Counted from the first letter of the stretch, positions 34,539 to 47,464 are shown. The stretch is 64,000 nt of DNA from Isoetes taiwanensis (GCA_021234155.1 JAJEKV010000055.1:6435017-6499016), one strand, 5' to 3'. The notes: generated by a model from the sequence alone, not told the origin. Made by a program: numbers and translations.

Positions 34539-35720
34539 ACATCATGAAAAATTGCTAAAGTTCCATCCAATTTGGCCATTTCTAAGGTCCAAAACCATCT
34601 TCTCTCTCTAAAAAACAAAGGTAGAGAGAGAAAGCACACCTTTGAGACGAAATTTCTAGAAAAGCCAAATTGTTGGCCTAAAAGCTTCAAAATCAAGCAT
34701 CATTGTGCATACATGTCAAGTTTCCATTATATCACCTCCAGCTCATCACATCATCCACATCACCTTCAGATCACCTGCATATTCCCTCCACATCATCACC
34801 ATGTCATATCCATGTCAAAAAAGTTTTTGACTAAGATAAAAGTTGTTTGTCAAATTTCTTGCCACATGACCACCCTCACATTGCCATGTCACCCTTTGCT
34901 CGCCAAGTCATCATCTTTGTTGCCAAATCATCCATCCTTAGCCATTCTTGCCCTAAAAACAAAAAATCCTTATTTTCCAACTTTTCTTAAATTCCAAAAT
35001 GTATTGCACTTTGAAAATTTTGAATTTGGCCATGTAAATTTTCAAAATTGGCTTCTTGGGATGCGTGCCAAAATACAAATTGAGAAAACTAGCCTATCTA
35101 CTTCTAGCTTTTGCTACACCTAGTTTCCTCTTATCCCCCTTTGCCAGAATTCATTTTAGAACAAAAAATATCATAAGAAAATGAAAACTCTTCAATTTTC
35201 AAGTCATTGTTGCAAAGTGACAGTCTGTCAACCAAAAAAATTTTTTTGAGGTCACATTTGCATAACGTTTTGTTGAAAGGACCTAATGCACTGTGCCTTC
35301 AGGTGTGTCAGAGAGAGCTCTAGGTGTCAGGATTGGAAAAATAGCTCATTTACTCGTTTTGCAAATATTTGAATTCTGCCAAGAGCATTAACTTTATTTT
35401 GACCTGGTCAAATTGTCAAATTTGAAAAGGTTCTCCATACGTTTTGGGGATAGACTTTTGGTCACAGATTCTTCCCATATTATAGCACCTGCTTGAATTG
35501 AAATGGTATCAAAATCTGAGAGTGTTTGTTTATGGCATATGTTTTGCTGAGACTGCCATTTCTTGGTTTGGGAAATAATTTGAAACTTGAGTTCTTCGTT
35601 TCTTGCACAAGTTGGTTGCCTTAAGCAACTTAGAACACCTTCAACAGCCCTATACATGTCCTTGACATGCCATAGGTTGTACCACATACATGACATGTTC
35701 ATATAGCCTTTCATGGCGCA

Positions 35721-35815
35721 AACATGCCAAGGTGGCTCAACCATGCCATGTGGGCTCTAACATGCAAAGATGGCTCAAACATGGCACCTTGGCTCCAACG
35801 TGCCAGGGTGCCTTT
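35721..35815. repeat. 19-bp minisatellite, array 1
   Basis: Five tandem 19-bp units on the pattern aacatgccaaggtggctca, starting at 35,721, 35,740, 35,759, 35,778 and 35,797. Confidence 0.85.
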
Positions 35816-35957
35816 AACATTCCAATTCAAACATTAATGGCCTCAAATGCCATTTCTAATGAAAAATATTGCAATGGTTTAATTGATCTCATATGTTATT
35901 TTTATGGTTCAAATGTTGTGTCCCTAGAATCTACCACCATACTTCCTAGTTGGCTCA

Positions 35958-36071
35958 AACATGCCACATGGGCTCTAACATGCCACGTGGGCTCAAACAT
36001 TCCATGCATGCTCTAGCATGCCAAGGTGGCTCAAACATGCCACGTGGGCTCCAACATGCCAAGGTGGCTCA
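35958..36071. repeat. 19-bp minisatellite, array 2, with G-box units
   Basis: Six exact-length 19-bp units start at 35,958, 35,977, 35,996, 36,015, 36,034 and 36,053. Units 2 and 5 contain gccacgtgggc, a palindromic CACGTG G-box core. Another partial unit follows, then a (tccc)n run at about 36,100-36,120. Confidence 0.9.
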
Positions 36072-39000
36072 AACTGCCACCTAGCCTCCAACATGCTCTC
36101 TCCCTCCCTCCCTCCCTCCCTCTCTGATTGGGTCTGATAGAACAGATGGCACCTTCCCCATGTCGAACAAGGCCAGGACTTTGCGCGGCTACCTCACCAG
36201 AGGGGGGAGGTCGTATGCTATAATGCCCCCCTTTCGAAGCTCAGTTTCCCTATCCAACCGTTGAATCCTCCGTTCCAGCACCCTGCTACGAGCAGGTTCA
36301 AAAAAATCCAAGATCGGTCTAGGAAAACTTATCAAACTAGAGATGTTGCACTAAGTTGTCATGAAAACGTCCACGTTTCGGCTTCCAAAACGTAAACCCT
36401 CTCTGTTGTTAGGTTAATGAAGGATTTACGTTATGGAGGTCGAGTTTTGTTCATTTGCACTTGGGACATGGTCAAGAAGTTGCAGTTGAAGACGCGAAGC
36501 AGTAGAAATTGAGGGAATGGGATTTGGATCTATTCTTCTCCCCCTATGGCAATTAGAATTCAAGAGCCACTTTTGCTGTAGCAAGACATTGTTTGGGATT
36601 ATTCTAAATGACCGATAGATCCAAACCCCATTTTTTCAGTGGGCATGGCTCTGCGTGCATGTTTAGAGATGGTGTACCAAGTTCCATGAAAACGACCATG
36701 TTTCGGCCTCTGAAATGTAAACCTTGTGCACTGCTACGTTATTGAAGGGTTTACGTTATGGAAGTCAAGTTTTGGTTGTTTGCACTTGGGACATGGTCAA
36801 GAAGTTGCACTTGAAGATGCGAAGCAATAGAAGTTGATGGAATGAGGTTTGAATCTATTCTCATATCGCTGTGGCAATTAGAAGTCAAGAGCTAATTGTA
36901 TACAGATGATCTGTAATAAGTTATCATGAGAAGTGTCTGTGTTCTCATGATCCAAACTACAATTTTATATTCTACACATGATCTTAGGCCCTATTCCAAC
37001 CTGCCGATTGAAATCATGCAAAAAAACCCTTATAAAGTTCAAGATCCAAAAAATTGCTTGCTAGTTTTCAGTGAGTTCGCTGACAGAATTTTTGATCCTT
37101 GATCCACTTTGAACTCATTTCTCCATCATCTCAGTTCTAAATCAGGCCAAGTGTTTCTCTACAACTTTTCTCTGCTAGTAATTTCAAAAATCATTCAAAA
37201 ATGTTCAGTAAAACTTTTGTAATAGCAAGATATTGTTTGGAATCATTCTACTTAGAATTGATCTTAACTAGACATTAGACTAGGTCTTAGATTGAATTGA
37301 GAATAGACGCATTAGGACTGCTAGAATGAAGATAAATGATTGCATACATGAATTGACAATGTTCTCTATGGCAAACGAGGTTAGGACTTTGCACTGCAAC
37401 CTCACAAGAAAGGAGAGTTTATATTCCCGAAGAGGGACCACAAAGAAGTTCTCAAGGCAGCCTTTCTCAGCTACGCACCTCCACAAGGTCGTATGCTAAT
37501 GTCCCCCTCCACCCCTGGGCCTCACGTGATGACATGGTGCCAAATCCTGGTCGAACCGTGGTCAAAATTTGATTTGTTGGTGCAGATTCGCAATGCAGAG
37601 TGGAAAAGTGGCACAAAAGATGACGTGGCAATGATATGGCACTAGAAATGATGATTTGGCATAAAAAAGAGCAAGCAAACTTTTTTTCTCTTTTTTGAGA
37701 AAGTGACTATATGCAAAAATTATGGGAGCATGGTGAGGTGGCAAAGATGAGTGGTGAGGTGACAAAATATGAGGGGGTGGAAAAATGAAGAATGTGCATA
37801 GACAATTTGGCAACTTATTAAAAAAACATATTTCTCCATGATGACGCTACGGGCCGTACACGTGGCAAGAGAGAAAACGCGAAGGAGAGAGAAATGAGTG
37901 GAATGGTGTAGAGTGGAATAGTGGCACACAAGGTACATGTCAATGATATGACACTAGAAATGATGAGGTGGCATAAAAAAGAGCAAGCAATTTTCTTTTT
38001 TTAAAGAGAGTGTCTATATGCAAAAATGATGAGAGATGACATTGACATGGCATGAGTATGGTGAGGTGGCAAAGATGACTGGTGAGGTGGTAAAATATGA
38101 AGGGGTGAAAAATAACGTGCATAGGCAATTTGACAACTTTTAAAGAAAGCATTTTTCTCCATGGTGACATGGCATTTCTTTGGATGGTGTGGCATGTCAC
38201 ATGATGATTAAGCATTTTGTGCACTTTAAATAGAAAATGACAAGAGCAATTTTTTGAAAAAGGTTTTTTTTAGTGAGATAAGTAGATCTTTTTTATTGCC
38301 CCCAGATATCCTTGCCAATTCGTTTGTAAGTTTGTCCTATTTCTTGTAAAGCTGCTTAATCATCATGTATAATGGCATGGAAACTAGGGAGCAGATTCCG
38401 GGGGTCCCGCAATCGGGGGGAGCCGAGAGTGTGTTTGGAATCGGTGGCCCAGTTCCAGGACGCCACAACATGGAAACTGGGGAGGATTATCTGCTGCTTA
38501 CCTCTTGAGCGGAATCGAAACGCCACTTCCATTCCGTAGCCGGAACAAGCTCCCCAATTGCCATGTTGTCCATATCATCTATGTGTTGCCATGTCGTCCA
38601 ATCGTTGCCACATCACCCCATGAAAGACCAAGGTTGTACTTCATTCTTGGTTAGCCTTGCTTACTTGGCATGATATGTCACCTACTCGGAGTGCCATGCC
38701 ATCATATTCCATGTCAACTTTTATAAATTTTGATTTTTTCCACTTATCCTGTAGAAATTGCAACATAACAGTTTGTCAAATCATCATGTCACTTTTGCCA
38801 GGTCATCACCATAATTTGGCAACTCATTGGCACACGCCACATTTTTACAACTATTTCTCATAATAGTTGCATTTGCCTTGAATCCTTTTGGAAAAGTCCA
38901 CAAATGCATTTGGGATTTGGCAGTATCTTGATTTGTTTCCTTTGAATACTATAAGTCAAGTACTATAAGGTGCGTTCCATTTAGGAAAGAGCTGGATTTT

Positions 39001-40888
39001 CCATGTTGTTCCATATTAGCAAGTTAGAGGCACATGAACGATGCCCGTTCCCATTGCAACCCAATTTCCCATTTCATAAAGATTTGTCTTCAAGCTACCA
39101 AGATTTGTCTTGATGACAAGAAGACAACGGCATCATTGCTAGAAGACAAACCCATTTCGAAATTGGGCAATTTGGAAGTCTCTGCTACCTTTCAAAGAAA
39201 GGAAAGATGCCATGGAGTCGTCAGAACAGCTTCGGTGCATTGAAGATAACCGGAATGTTAATTTTCTGGTTGGGTTTGCCATGTGGCAAAGTCAGGCCGG
39301 GATAATGGCCCAATGGGAATGCACCCTAACACCTAAAGTTTAGGTATAAGCACATTCAAAACTCAAAGCACGTAGAATTGAAGTGCATTTAAAATTTTGA
39401 CTAATGCCACTAACCATACATATCATGAATGATAAAGTTACAAATAACAAAATGAAAATTTGAGAAGCACATTGAGGCTATGGTTCTAAAATAGGGAGGT
39501 TTGGCCCCGAAAAATCAACCCATTTCTAGAAATTCTCGACAAGTCAAAATATTTCGAACAATTTTGCCAGCTTTAAAGCAAAAAAATACAACAAATACAC
39601 CATAAAATGTCCTCTCAACAGTTTTTTTTGGTCATCTTAAATGCCAGCTGGCATTTTCTCTAGTTACTCTGATTGCTATTTTCAAACCATGATAGATTTC
39701 CACAATAAGCAACATAGGCCTACAAGAACTTTAGTTCAAATTAAGTTTGCACAATTCGTTTCGTATTGCGGGAGGGAATTCTCGCAATGGTTGGGAATAT
39801 AGTTCTTGTATGGTATTGTATTCAAAACCGTATATTTGAGGCAGTTTGAGTAGCTTGCTTGTTTTAGAGTGTTTTGGATGGTTTTTATTGTAATGGTATA
39901 AAAAAGAAAAAAATAAATCTAGTTAATTTAGAAACACTAGAAACCCAGAGACGATGGCGTTAGTCTATTTGTCCTCGGTTTTGGGTGATTGTGCAGATTG
40001 GCGTGTAGACGATTTGCGGTTGTTTATGAGTTTCCAGTGGAGTTTCTCTTGTTTTAATGAAATCGGTGATGGTGTTTTTGGGGCTTTGGTGAGGCCGTTG
40101 TGGCTTGGAGGTTCAATTTCTTCGGCCCTATTTTTTGAAGGCGTGGCCCTGTTATCTAGGTCGCCTGCAGGCCTGGCATTTGTAGGGCTGTTCTATAGGC
40201 CTCTGCTTCATCTTCAAAGATCCAGGGCGACTGCTGCATTGCACTTGCAGAAGAAGCTCTGATGGATTTTTAATTCCAAAACCACATACCTATTGGCATA
40301 GTGGATCGAACACAAAGTAATTATCTCGCTTGGGATGGATATGCCGAAACTGCTTGCGAAGGGACCAATTTATTGCGTAAAAGGACCGAGTTCCAACGTC
40401 CAGGTGATTTGTTGTGATCTTGCAGGGCAAGGTGCACAAGAGATGCTAGAACAAGGCAAAAAGAGGAAGATTCCAGCCTGTTTGCTTCCGCTGGAGCTTC
40501 GTTCCTTCTTGATCCTGCAACAGATCCTTGTTGGTCGATAGGGCTTCACGCTCTATTAAAGCATGTGCAGGGCTCCCAGCCTATTTTGTGTTTGTGTTGA
40601 GGGTGCGCGGGCAGCGCCAGTTGCGCTTCTGGCGTGGAGATCCTGGTCATCGCCATCGCATGCTTCTGTGATGTGTATGATTTCAATGGTGCAACACTGC
40701 AAATGGTTTGTTTTGAACCATTGGGTTTTGTTAATTTCGTTTGCACCATTGGAATTTTCGTTGGGATGAAGCAAAAAAAAAATCCGAGGCCCTTGATCTA
40801 ACACAATCTAAAGAATATTTTGCCCCAAAAAAGAAAACATAACAAGAACTTTAGTTCAAATTATCCCGCCCTCCCCCCCAACGGGCGG

Positions 40889-40895
40889 TATAAAT
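40889..40895 (+). promoter_or_regulatory. TATA box upstream of calreticulin fragment (copy B)
   Basis: TATAAAT with a GAAACCCTA leader motif about 60 bases downstream, conserved in copy A. Likely the original calreticulin core promoter. Confidence 0.55.
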
Positions 40896-41169
40896 TTAAA
40901 ATGCATGCTTTATTTTCTTTATTTTTATCTACCCTAAAATTCTGAATCGAAACCCTATTCTTCCAATCCTGCCTCAAAGGGGATCCAACTCCGGCCACCA
41001 GCAGCCTTGCTCCAACTCCGCCCAATGGGGGATTCAGCTCCAGCTCCTCCCTGGCGGATCCAACTCCGACCCTGTTCTCCTTTGGGGCTCCCCTGGTTTA
41101 CATCTGATATTTTTTGTGCAAGTATTCTATTTTGTTCTAGCATTCATTACACGCCAGATCCGACGGCGA

Positions 41170-42085
41170 GGGGGCCTCCATGGCATCATCTCTTCCCTCC
41201 TTGCCTTCCTCCTCTTGGCTCCCCTTGGCCATGCTACTGTGTTTTTTAAAGAAAAATTTCTAGGTGTGTCTTGTCTTTTTTTGTCTATGTATGAGAGCTT
41301 GTGAGTTCTTCATTCGATTCATCTGCATTTTCTTGGTTGGATCTGACCTTGTCTATTGCATGCTTCGTTGATCTTTTTCGGTCTAAGAAATTATTTTGTG
41401 CGCGGATGCTTGGCATGCTAAATCTTGTGTTGTTTAATATTGAAACCATGTAGAAGGCTTAGGCTCTGGGATTTCCTTTTATTCATCCTGTAAATCTTAA
41501 GCTGCTTCCCGACTTTATTATCTGATGGACTAAAGTTTGCTATGTTGGATTTTGCTATGTTGTGCTATGTTGGATTTTGTCTAAAGTGTTTTATAATGGA
41601 CTTTAAAATCAGATGGAAAGAAAAGTGAGGCTCAAGTTGGTGAATGGAACCATACAGCTAGCAAGTGGCATGATGCTGAAGGTGTTAAAGGTACAGTTCC
41701 ATGCAATGAACATTTAATTCTAGAGTCAAGGCGCAAGGGGTATTACACTGATATGCAGCTATTTATTTAAGTGTTTTGTGATCTCTAGGAATACAAACAT
41801 AACTAGATGTTCCATTTTTTTTGCAACATCTGCAAGGTTCCCAGAATTCAGCAACGAGGGCAAGACACTTGTTGTTCAGTTTATTTGTCAAGCATGAGCA
41901 AGATCTAGACTGTGGAGGTGGATATGTGAAACTCATGGGTGGTGGTGTTGATCAGAGCCAATTTAGTGGGGTGCAACCAAATTGCATTTCCTTTGTTGTT
42001 TTCAGTTTTGTTCATGTCTTAAGTTGTGGGAAACTTGTTTGTGCAGTATCATCTTTGGGCCAGATATTTGTGGCGTAGATTGTTC
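41170..42085 (+). pseudogene. CRT: Calreticulin N-domain gene fragment, copy B
   Basis: Calreticulin is an ER-lumenal Ca-binding lectin chaperone. Exon 1 (to 41,263) encodes a hydrophobic signal peptide and the mature start: LLAFLLLAPLGHATVFFKEKF, split here as LLAFLLLAPLGHA and TVFFKEKF. Exon 2 (about 41,595-41,690) gives LKSDGKKSEAQVGEWNH and ASKWHDAEGVK. Exon 3 (from 41,789) gives a GIQT trace, ARFPEFSNEGKTLVVQF, then, after a one-base frameshift near 41,885, VKHEQDLDCGGGYVKLM and VDQSQFSG. Exon 4 (42,052 on) gives IIFGPDICG. These follow the family order exactly. No initiator ATG is evident in the signal-peptide frame, and the P-domain, acidic C-domain and HDEL are missing: after 42,085 the sequence turns into unrelated repeats. 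A truncated pseudogene. Confidence 0.85.
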
Positions 42086-42439
42086 CTTATTACAATCGTT
42101 CAGGAACGCCACAGCTTGGTATCGAAACATTACAAATTTTGTACATTTGCATGGTATGAATATATTGCTCGAAATACATTTGGAATTGTAAAGCTTGGAA
42201 TTTCAATAAGATCATACTTAAGGGCATGCTTGCCAGAAATGAACATGTGATTGTATACTTTGAAATTCAATCTAGAAACGAGTTGTATACTTCAAAATTT
42301 AAACTGGAAATGCATGCTTACATATACTCATTTCATTTGACAATGCAATGTAATTTGGAGCTATTCTTTTGTTGTTTTCATTTAATCCAACACATTGTTT
42401 TTGGTAAACCTACAATAGACAAAATAATGTGTCTAGATA

Positions 42440-42880
42440 TAAACAACAAAAATAACATGTGGACAATTAAAGGAAGACTATGCAAAAAAAGTACTACATG
42501 TAAAGACTATACATTGATTTTAGGAAAGACAATACGTGGTTGCGTTACAAACAACAAAAATAACATGTGGACAATTAAAGGAAAACTATGCTAAAAAATC
42601 TTACATGTAAAGCCCATGTGATGTTTTAGGTGAAGACCACATTTAAAAACGATGTGATGTTTTTGTTTTTGAGTGAAAACTACACATAAAATTACGCATT
42701 GTTTTTATCTAGAAATAACAATGAAAATACATCTAAAAACTACAACATTGTTTTCGTTTGAAAACCACGCATAAACTATGCGTTATTTGTGTGTGAAAAA
42801 CCACACTAGAAAACTATCCATTGTTTCTAGCATTTTCGGAACAATTCTATGGGTAGTTTTTATGTGTTGTTTTTTGCCAA
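42440..42880. repeat. Degenerate direct repeats (copy B)
   Basis: Two units with caacaaaaataacatgtgg about 108 bases apart (about 42,442 and 42,550), followed by the aaaactacacataaaa / actatgcgttattt series. Confidence 0.65.
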
Positions 42881-43513
42881 AAAAGACACAAAAAAACTAC
42901 ATGTTGACCGCATGATTTAATTTTAACATGCAATTCATATTCTTCTGAAAACAGAAGGCCACAACCCTCACATGTGGTTGCTCCTTTGGACATTGGAAAA
43001 TTATAAGTTCCCATTCCCAGTTTTGGCCTTGCAAAAAATGACTCTTGCAAAACCGAGTTCTTAGCCTAATCCCTTAAAAATAAATTAGAAATGCAAGAGG
43101 GAACTTGTACCTCGCCGAAATTGGTTTTGGTCGCCATGTTTCAAGCTGTGGTAATCTGATTAAAAAAATAGAGTCTTCTTAACTCAAAACACCATGTTTG
43201 TTTAATTTAATGTTAGACCTACTTATATAGGCAATAAATTGCTTAGAATGTACTATTCAATTCAAATGCATGATATTATCCAATTTTTCCTAAGTAAAAA
43301 AGGCCAAAAAAATTTGGACTACAATATCCAAATGTAAGGCTAGAAAATCTTGGACCATAATATTCAAATGTAAGGCGACCTCACTTTATTAAATTGATAC
43401 CATAATAGTAACAACACTTGAACATTGACATTATTAATTTTCAACTTCATAACAATTCCACATTCACGTATTATAATTTGACAGCCACAACATTTTGAGC
43501 ATGTAACTATTTA

Positions 43514-43875
43514 TCTATACTGAGAATGATGACTCCAATTGATCATTTACAATGTCCCATCTTATGCCCAACCTCACAAAGAAATAGAATTTGACTATAG
43601 CCTCACCTCAAACCTACTCAAATTAACACTCTACTCCCACTCAAATTTCCGATGAACAAGCATTGTGTTGTTTTATTCAAAGCTCTTAAAAATACGGATG
43701 CAACACTATCTAACATGAAGGAGCTAACTTTCTTTCAAATGTTGTTAAATTATTGGATGTTTTTGTTCTCATAAAATGTTACAAAAGTTGGATTATTACT
43801 GCATGCTTTTTGCATAGTGGTAAAAATATTTGCAGACTTCCAACTTAAACCCAACAACGTTGGGCACGTTACTAG
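43514..43875 (+). mobile_element. Non-autonomous mini-Helitron (copy B)
   Basis: 362 bp. 5' end TCTATACTGAGAATG after an A; 3' hairpin CCCAAC-AAC-GTTGGG (43,850-43,864), spacer, CTAG at 43,872-43,875, then T. The orthologous element at 13,479-13,834 shows it inserted before the block duplicated. It ends about 165 bases upstream of the STAY-GREEN start codon. Confidence 0.7.
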
Positions 43876-44041
43876 TCATTGATATTGATACGTAGAAATC
43901 TCATCCGCAGTGTATCTGTATGCTTGTTCTTCAAGCACTTCAATCGGTTGTTTTGTTCAATTCTATTCTGTTCGTTCTTACTCTATATTGATCTGAGTTT
44001 TGGGACTTCATAATTCATCTGACATTTTCTCTCATTAAGTT
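43876..44041 (+). promoter_or_regulatory. STAY-GREEN proximal promoter / 5' leader (copy B)
   Basis: The only single-copy-like DNA between the Helitron end and the ATG. Contains ctctatattg at 43,980-43,989, a weak TATA candidate about 55 bases before the ATG. Conserved in copy A. Confidence 0.4.
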
Positions 44042-45292
44042 ATGGCGATGTTTACGGGATCTAATCGTCGAGTCCATCAATCACAAATCTTCTCTGCTGT
44101 AACAGAAGAAACTTCTCTTCTGAGAGAGTCCACGTTTTTGAACAGAACAACTCTTCTGAAGCTCCCTCTCGTAATACATCAAGCATCATATCCTCTGCTA
44201 AGGAGACACCAGAAGTCAGATCTAGTGGTAAGGACGCTGTTAATGTAAGAGCTTCTTTTCTTAGTCATTGGTCATGATTCTACTCCTGTGCAGAGAGCGA
44301 GACTATTTGAGCCTGCAATATTTGAAGCATCAAAGTTGAGCGTTCAGTTCCTTGGCATAGACGAAGACAAGCATCCTGAGCAACTCTCAAGAACATATAC
44401 ATTGACACACAGTGACATAACTGCAAAGCTAACTCTTGCTATTTCAAGAGAGATCAACAAAGCTCAGGTGGGTATTGATAAAAAAGAAATTCCTCAAACT
44501 CTTACCTGAATTTGGCAACTGTTCTGTTTTCAGATCATGGGCTGGTACAGCAGGTTACAGAGAGATGAAGTTCTTGCGGAGTGGAAAAAAGTAAAAGGGC
44601 ACATGTCTCTACATGTGCACTGTCATATCAGTGGAGGCCATTGTTTGCTGGATGCCATAGCCAAGATTAGGTTCTACATCTTCCAAAAGGAGCTACCTGT
44701 TGTAAGATAACTTAATCCAGATAATTACGCATCTAAGACTATGAGTATGATTTGGAACTTGGCACTTACACTACATTTTGTGGCAGGTTTTAGAAGCTTT
44801 CAGGCATGGAGATAGAGCTTTGTTTCAAAAACATCCTGGTATATACTTTACTTACTCAAAATCAAAGCATATAGCCTCTTATTTTGGTTTTGTTTCTGCG
44901 GTCCAGAGCTGGATAAGGCTTTAGTGTGGGTGTACTTTCATTCAAATCTGAAGGAATATAACAGAGTCGAATGCTGGGGACCGCTATGTAATGCAACAAT
45001 GGTGAGGGACGAGCTTTTCCATGTAGTGGCAGGGTTAGATTGAGAAGGTTTGTTTTTGTTTAAACAGGGGGGTTATGATAATGTGACAAGGCAAGAAATA
45101 GAGGTAGCATTGGCAGAAGTTGAAACAAGTTCATGGCATAGATGCTCGACACGCTGCCACTGCTGCAGCAAACGTGATTTGATTCCTCTGCCTCCACCAT
45201 TGGCTGGATCAGACATGACAAAAAAAGGTTTCGGCCATCTTGGACTTATAGAACATTTTACATTGTCCATCTACAATGTCAATGTGCAATAA
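44042..45292 (+). CDS. SGR: STAY-GREEN protein, magnesium dechelatase (chloroplast), six exons
   Basis: STAY-GREEN removes Mg from chlorophyll a to give pheophytin a, the first committed step of chlorophyll breakdown, in plastids. Exons 44,042-44,227, 44,294-44,467, 44,534-44,701, 44,787-44,838, 44,907-45,001 and 45,068-45,292 all have GT-AG borders and join in frame to 299 residues, slightly above the usual 250-280. Residues 1-62 are Ser/Thr/Arg-rich and poor in acidic residues early on, fitting a transit peptide. The core runs ARLFEPAIFEASKLSV, FLGIDEDKHP, RTYTLTHSDITAKLTLAIS, RDEVLAEWKKVKG, MSLHVHCHISGGH, KELPVVLEAFRHGD, ELDKALVWVYFHSNLKEY, VECWGPL: the family order. Residues 251-258 are C-x3-C-x-C-C, the Cys-rich motif separating SGR from SGR-LIKE. 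The C-terminal tail is divergent. The start is the first ATG (MAMFTG), shared with copy A. Confidence 0.95.
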
Positions 45293-47457
45293 GTTAAAGC
45301 AACTTGGATCTTGTACCCTTCAATGCATAATCAAACATCACCTGGCTAGTCCATTGGGCTATCATCTACTTATGAGGCCTTGTGTCAAAAGTAACTATAA
45401 GGGACATTTAGCTGCTCCAGGCCTCGTGCTAAATCTAGCTGTTGTAAGGACATTTAGGTGCCAATGTAGTATGTACACATAATAAAAATTGCTATAGATC
45501 TATCTATTATGAGTTAGGAAATTATCGCACGTGAACAAAAAGAGAGATAAAAAAAAAAAGGGAACACAAGGACATCTGCATTAATGATTCTAGCAATCAT
45601 TCATTATGAGCAATCCAAACCATGCCAGAACATGCATTATTGGTTGGTCACAAAAGAACAAAAATGAAATCAACAAGTGATGATGATACACTTGCAAACA
45701 TAAAGCGTTTAAAACAGACGTTCAAAAAGGTTAAAGAACACTTCTAACAATACGTGATAGTCAATTGTTCGTGAGACCATAGCATTTGTAATTCCTTTTT
45801 CTTATAAGAACATGTTTTAATTTATGTAAACTTTGCTAGGTTGTAGGTGCATTGGTTTCTAAAACTTTTATAATAAATATACTGGGCCACTAAAGTCGTA
45901 CATCAAACGAGGGAATACAAGATGCCAAAATCCAAGGATCAGTTTAATATACATAACTCAAAAATTTCGTATGTATTGTTTTCGTAAAAACGTATCTTCT
46001 TCACGAGGTAAACAATTTTTTTTTTTTTTTTTTTTTTTTTTGAATTTTAAACCTTAGACCAGGGAAAAAAACCTGACCCGCCTGCAAAACGTAACATATA
46101 AATTTTGGCATCCATGTTTTCTAACATCTGCATTCATTAAGTAATGTGAATGCACAAACATAATTGCGAAAGCGAAGAATCAAGTATGCATCCATGTTCT
46201 GCATATATTGCAGGGCGCGTGGAAGCTTGAGCTTTGCGATCGCAAATGCCGTTAATAGCATATGTGAGAGTATATATCACATAGTAATATTCGAGTTTGC
46301 AAAGAAGAAGGTGTGTCTGCAAAAATCAAATTTTGTGTCCATTCTATATCGAGGTAAGACATTTGCTTCCGCAATTCTAGAAGCTTGTGGACATGACAAC
46401 AACTACAAGAACATATTTTTGTGATAATGTGGACGCCAATCTAAAAGAACACACATCTGAAAAAATCATTCAGTAAAAAACGATAAAGAATATAAAGTTC
46501 ACAAGGGTCTACAAAACTGCATATATTATCTAATTCGTATATGTCCCTACATTATGAATATGTCGCTAAAATGAGAACATCTCGTACAATTTCTTCAAAA
46601 GCTCAAAAAAGAAAAGAAAAATGGGCTCCAACAAACACAACAAAGTTCACGTGGGTGTACACATTACTTCATATATGCCCCTACCCTATAAAGATTATCC
46701 CATATATATCATGTTTTTTCAAGTGTTAGAAAAGGATTCTCAAATCGAGAATAGCTTCGATTCAAACGACTTGTGATCCATTGATTAAACGTCTTCTTGG
46801 TCTTAAATTTTGATGCATCACTATAAGTATCTTCTATGATAATACTTTTTTGTCCTCGTAGTTTTGTTTGGGTAGGCATAGCTTGTGTAGTTGCTCGTAT
46901 TTTTGTTGAGTAAGCATTGTTTGCATAGTTACTCATGTTAGATTAACTTCTCATTTTTACTATTATGCTAACTATTTTCCTATATTTGTTAGAACGACTG
47001 CCATGCATAATATCTATTGTAGTTGTTGCTATTCCATAGTTCCTTTAAGAATCTCATAATGGAAATGATACGTTAAGTTTATCGAATAGCATCTCTATTA
47101 ATTGATCACAAATGTTTTGTAACTTGAGGGGATCATGTTTCACCAACTCCATTGCAAGGAGGAAATAGGGATCGATAGTAAATTTTATGTGTTCAAGTGT
47201 TGTTTACTACAATTTCTTTTCCCTCCATGTAAATCCAAACTTGAAAACAATCAAGAACATATATCGTACGAGCATATGTAAATTATGATAAATGTGATAG
47301 AACACAACAAATGCAATATGCTCTCTATTCATTTGTCAATATAATCTTCAAGTGCCATTAAGGAGTGCATTGATGATCTCTATTCTTTACTGGTGGTCCC
47401 CTCTTGAGTTTCATAATTTTCTACATGTTGTGGCTCCACAAATTCCATTCCTTGAGG
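45293..47457. other. 3' flank of STAY-GREEN and remainder of copy B
   Basis: No gene. Contains a T run at 46,016-46,040, the empty site of the 17,936 LINE at 46,645-46,654, and sequence parallel to 19,416-20,345. Relative to A it lacks about 115 bases near 47,337. Confidence 0.7.
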
Positions 47458-47464
47458 GATATGC

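Larger units (their letters stand above)
34540..40880. other. Non-coding part of duplication copy B
   Basis: No gene supported over 6.3 kb, apart from the minisatellites listed separately. Includes the intact empty site of the 5,056-6,845 LINE near 37,717-37,740. Open stretches such as 39,954-40,262 are not conserved in copy A. Confidence 0.6.
34538..47457. repeat. Direct duplication, copy B
   Basis: Partner of 1,880-20,345, same orientation. Lacks the two LINEs, the ~300-bp array, the 1.37-kb local duplication and the transposon-bearing segment found in or after copy A. It joins at 47,457 directly to sequence matching 30,205 onward. Holds the intact STAY-GREEN gene. Confidence 0.9.

Noticed and set aside
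39954-40262. 102-codon open frame in copy B
   Set aside because: The corresponding copy A sequence is broken by several indels and shows no codon-level conservation.
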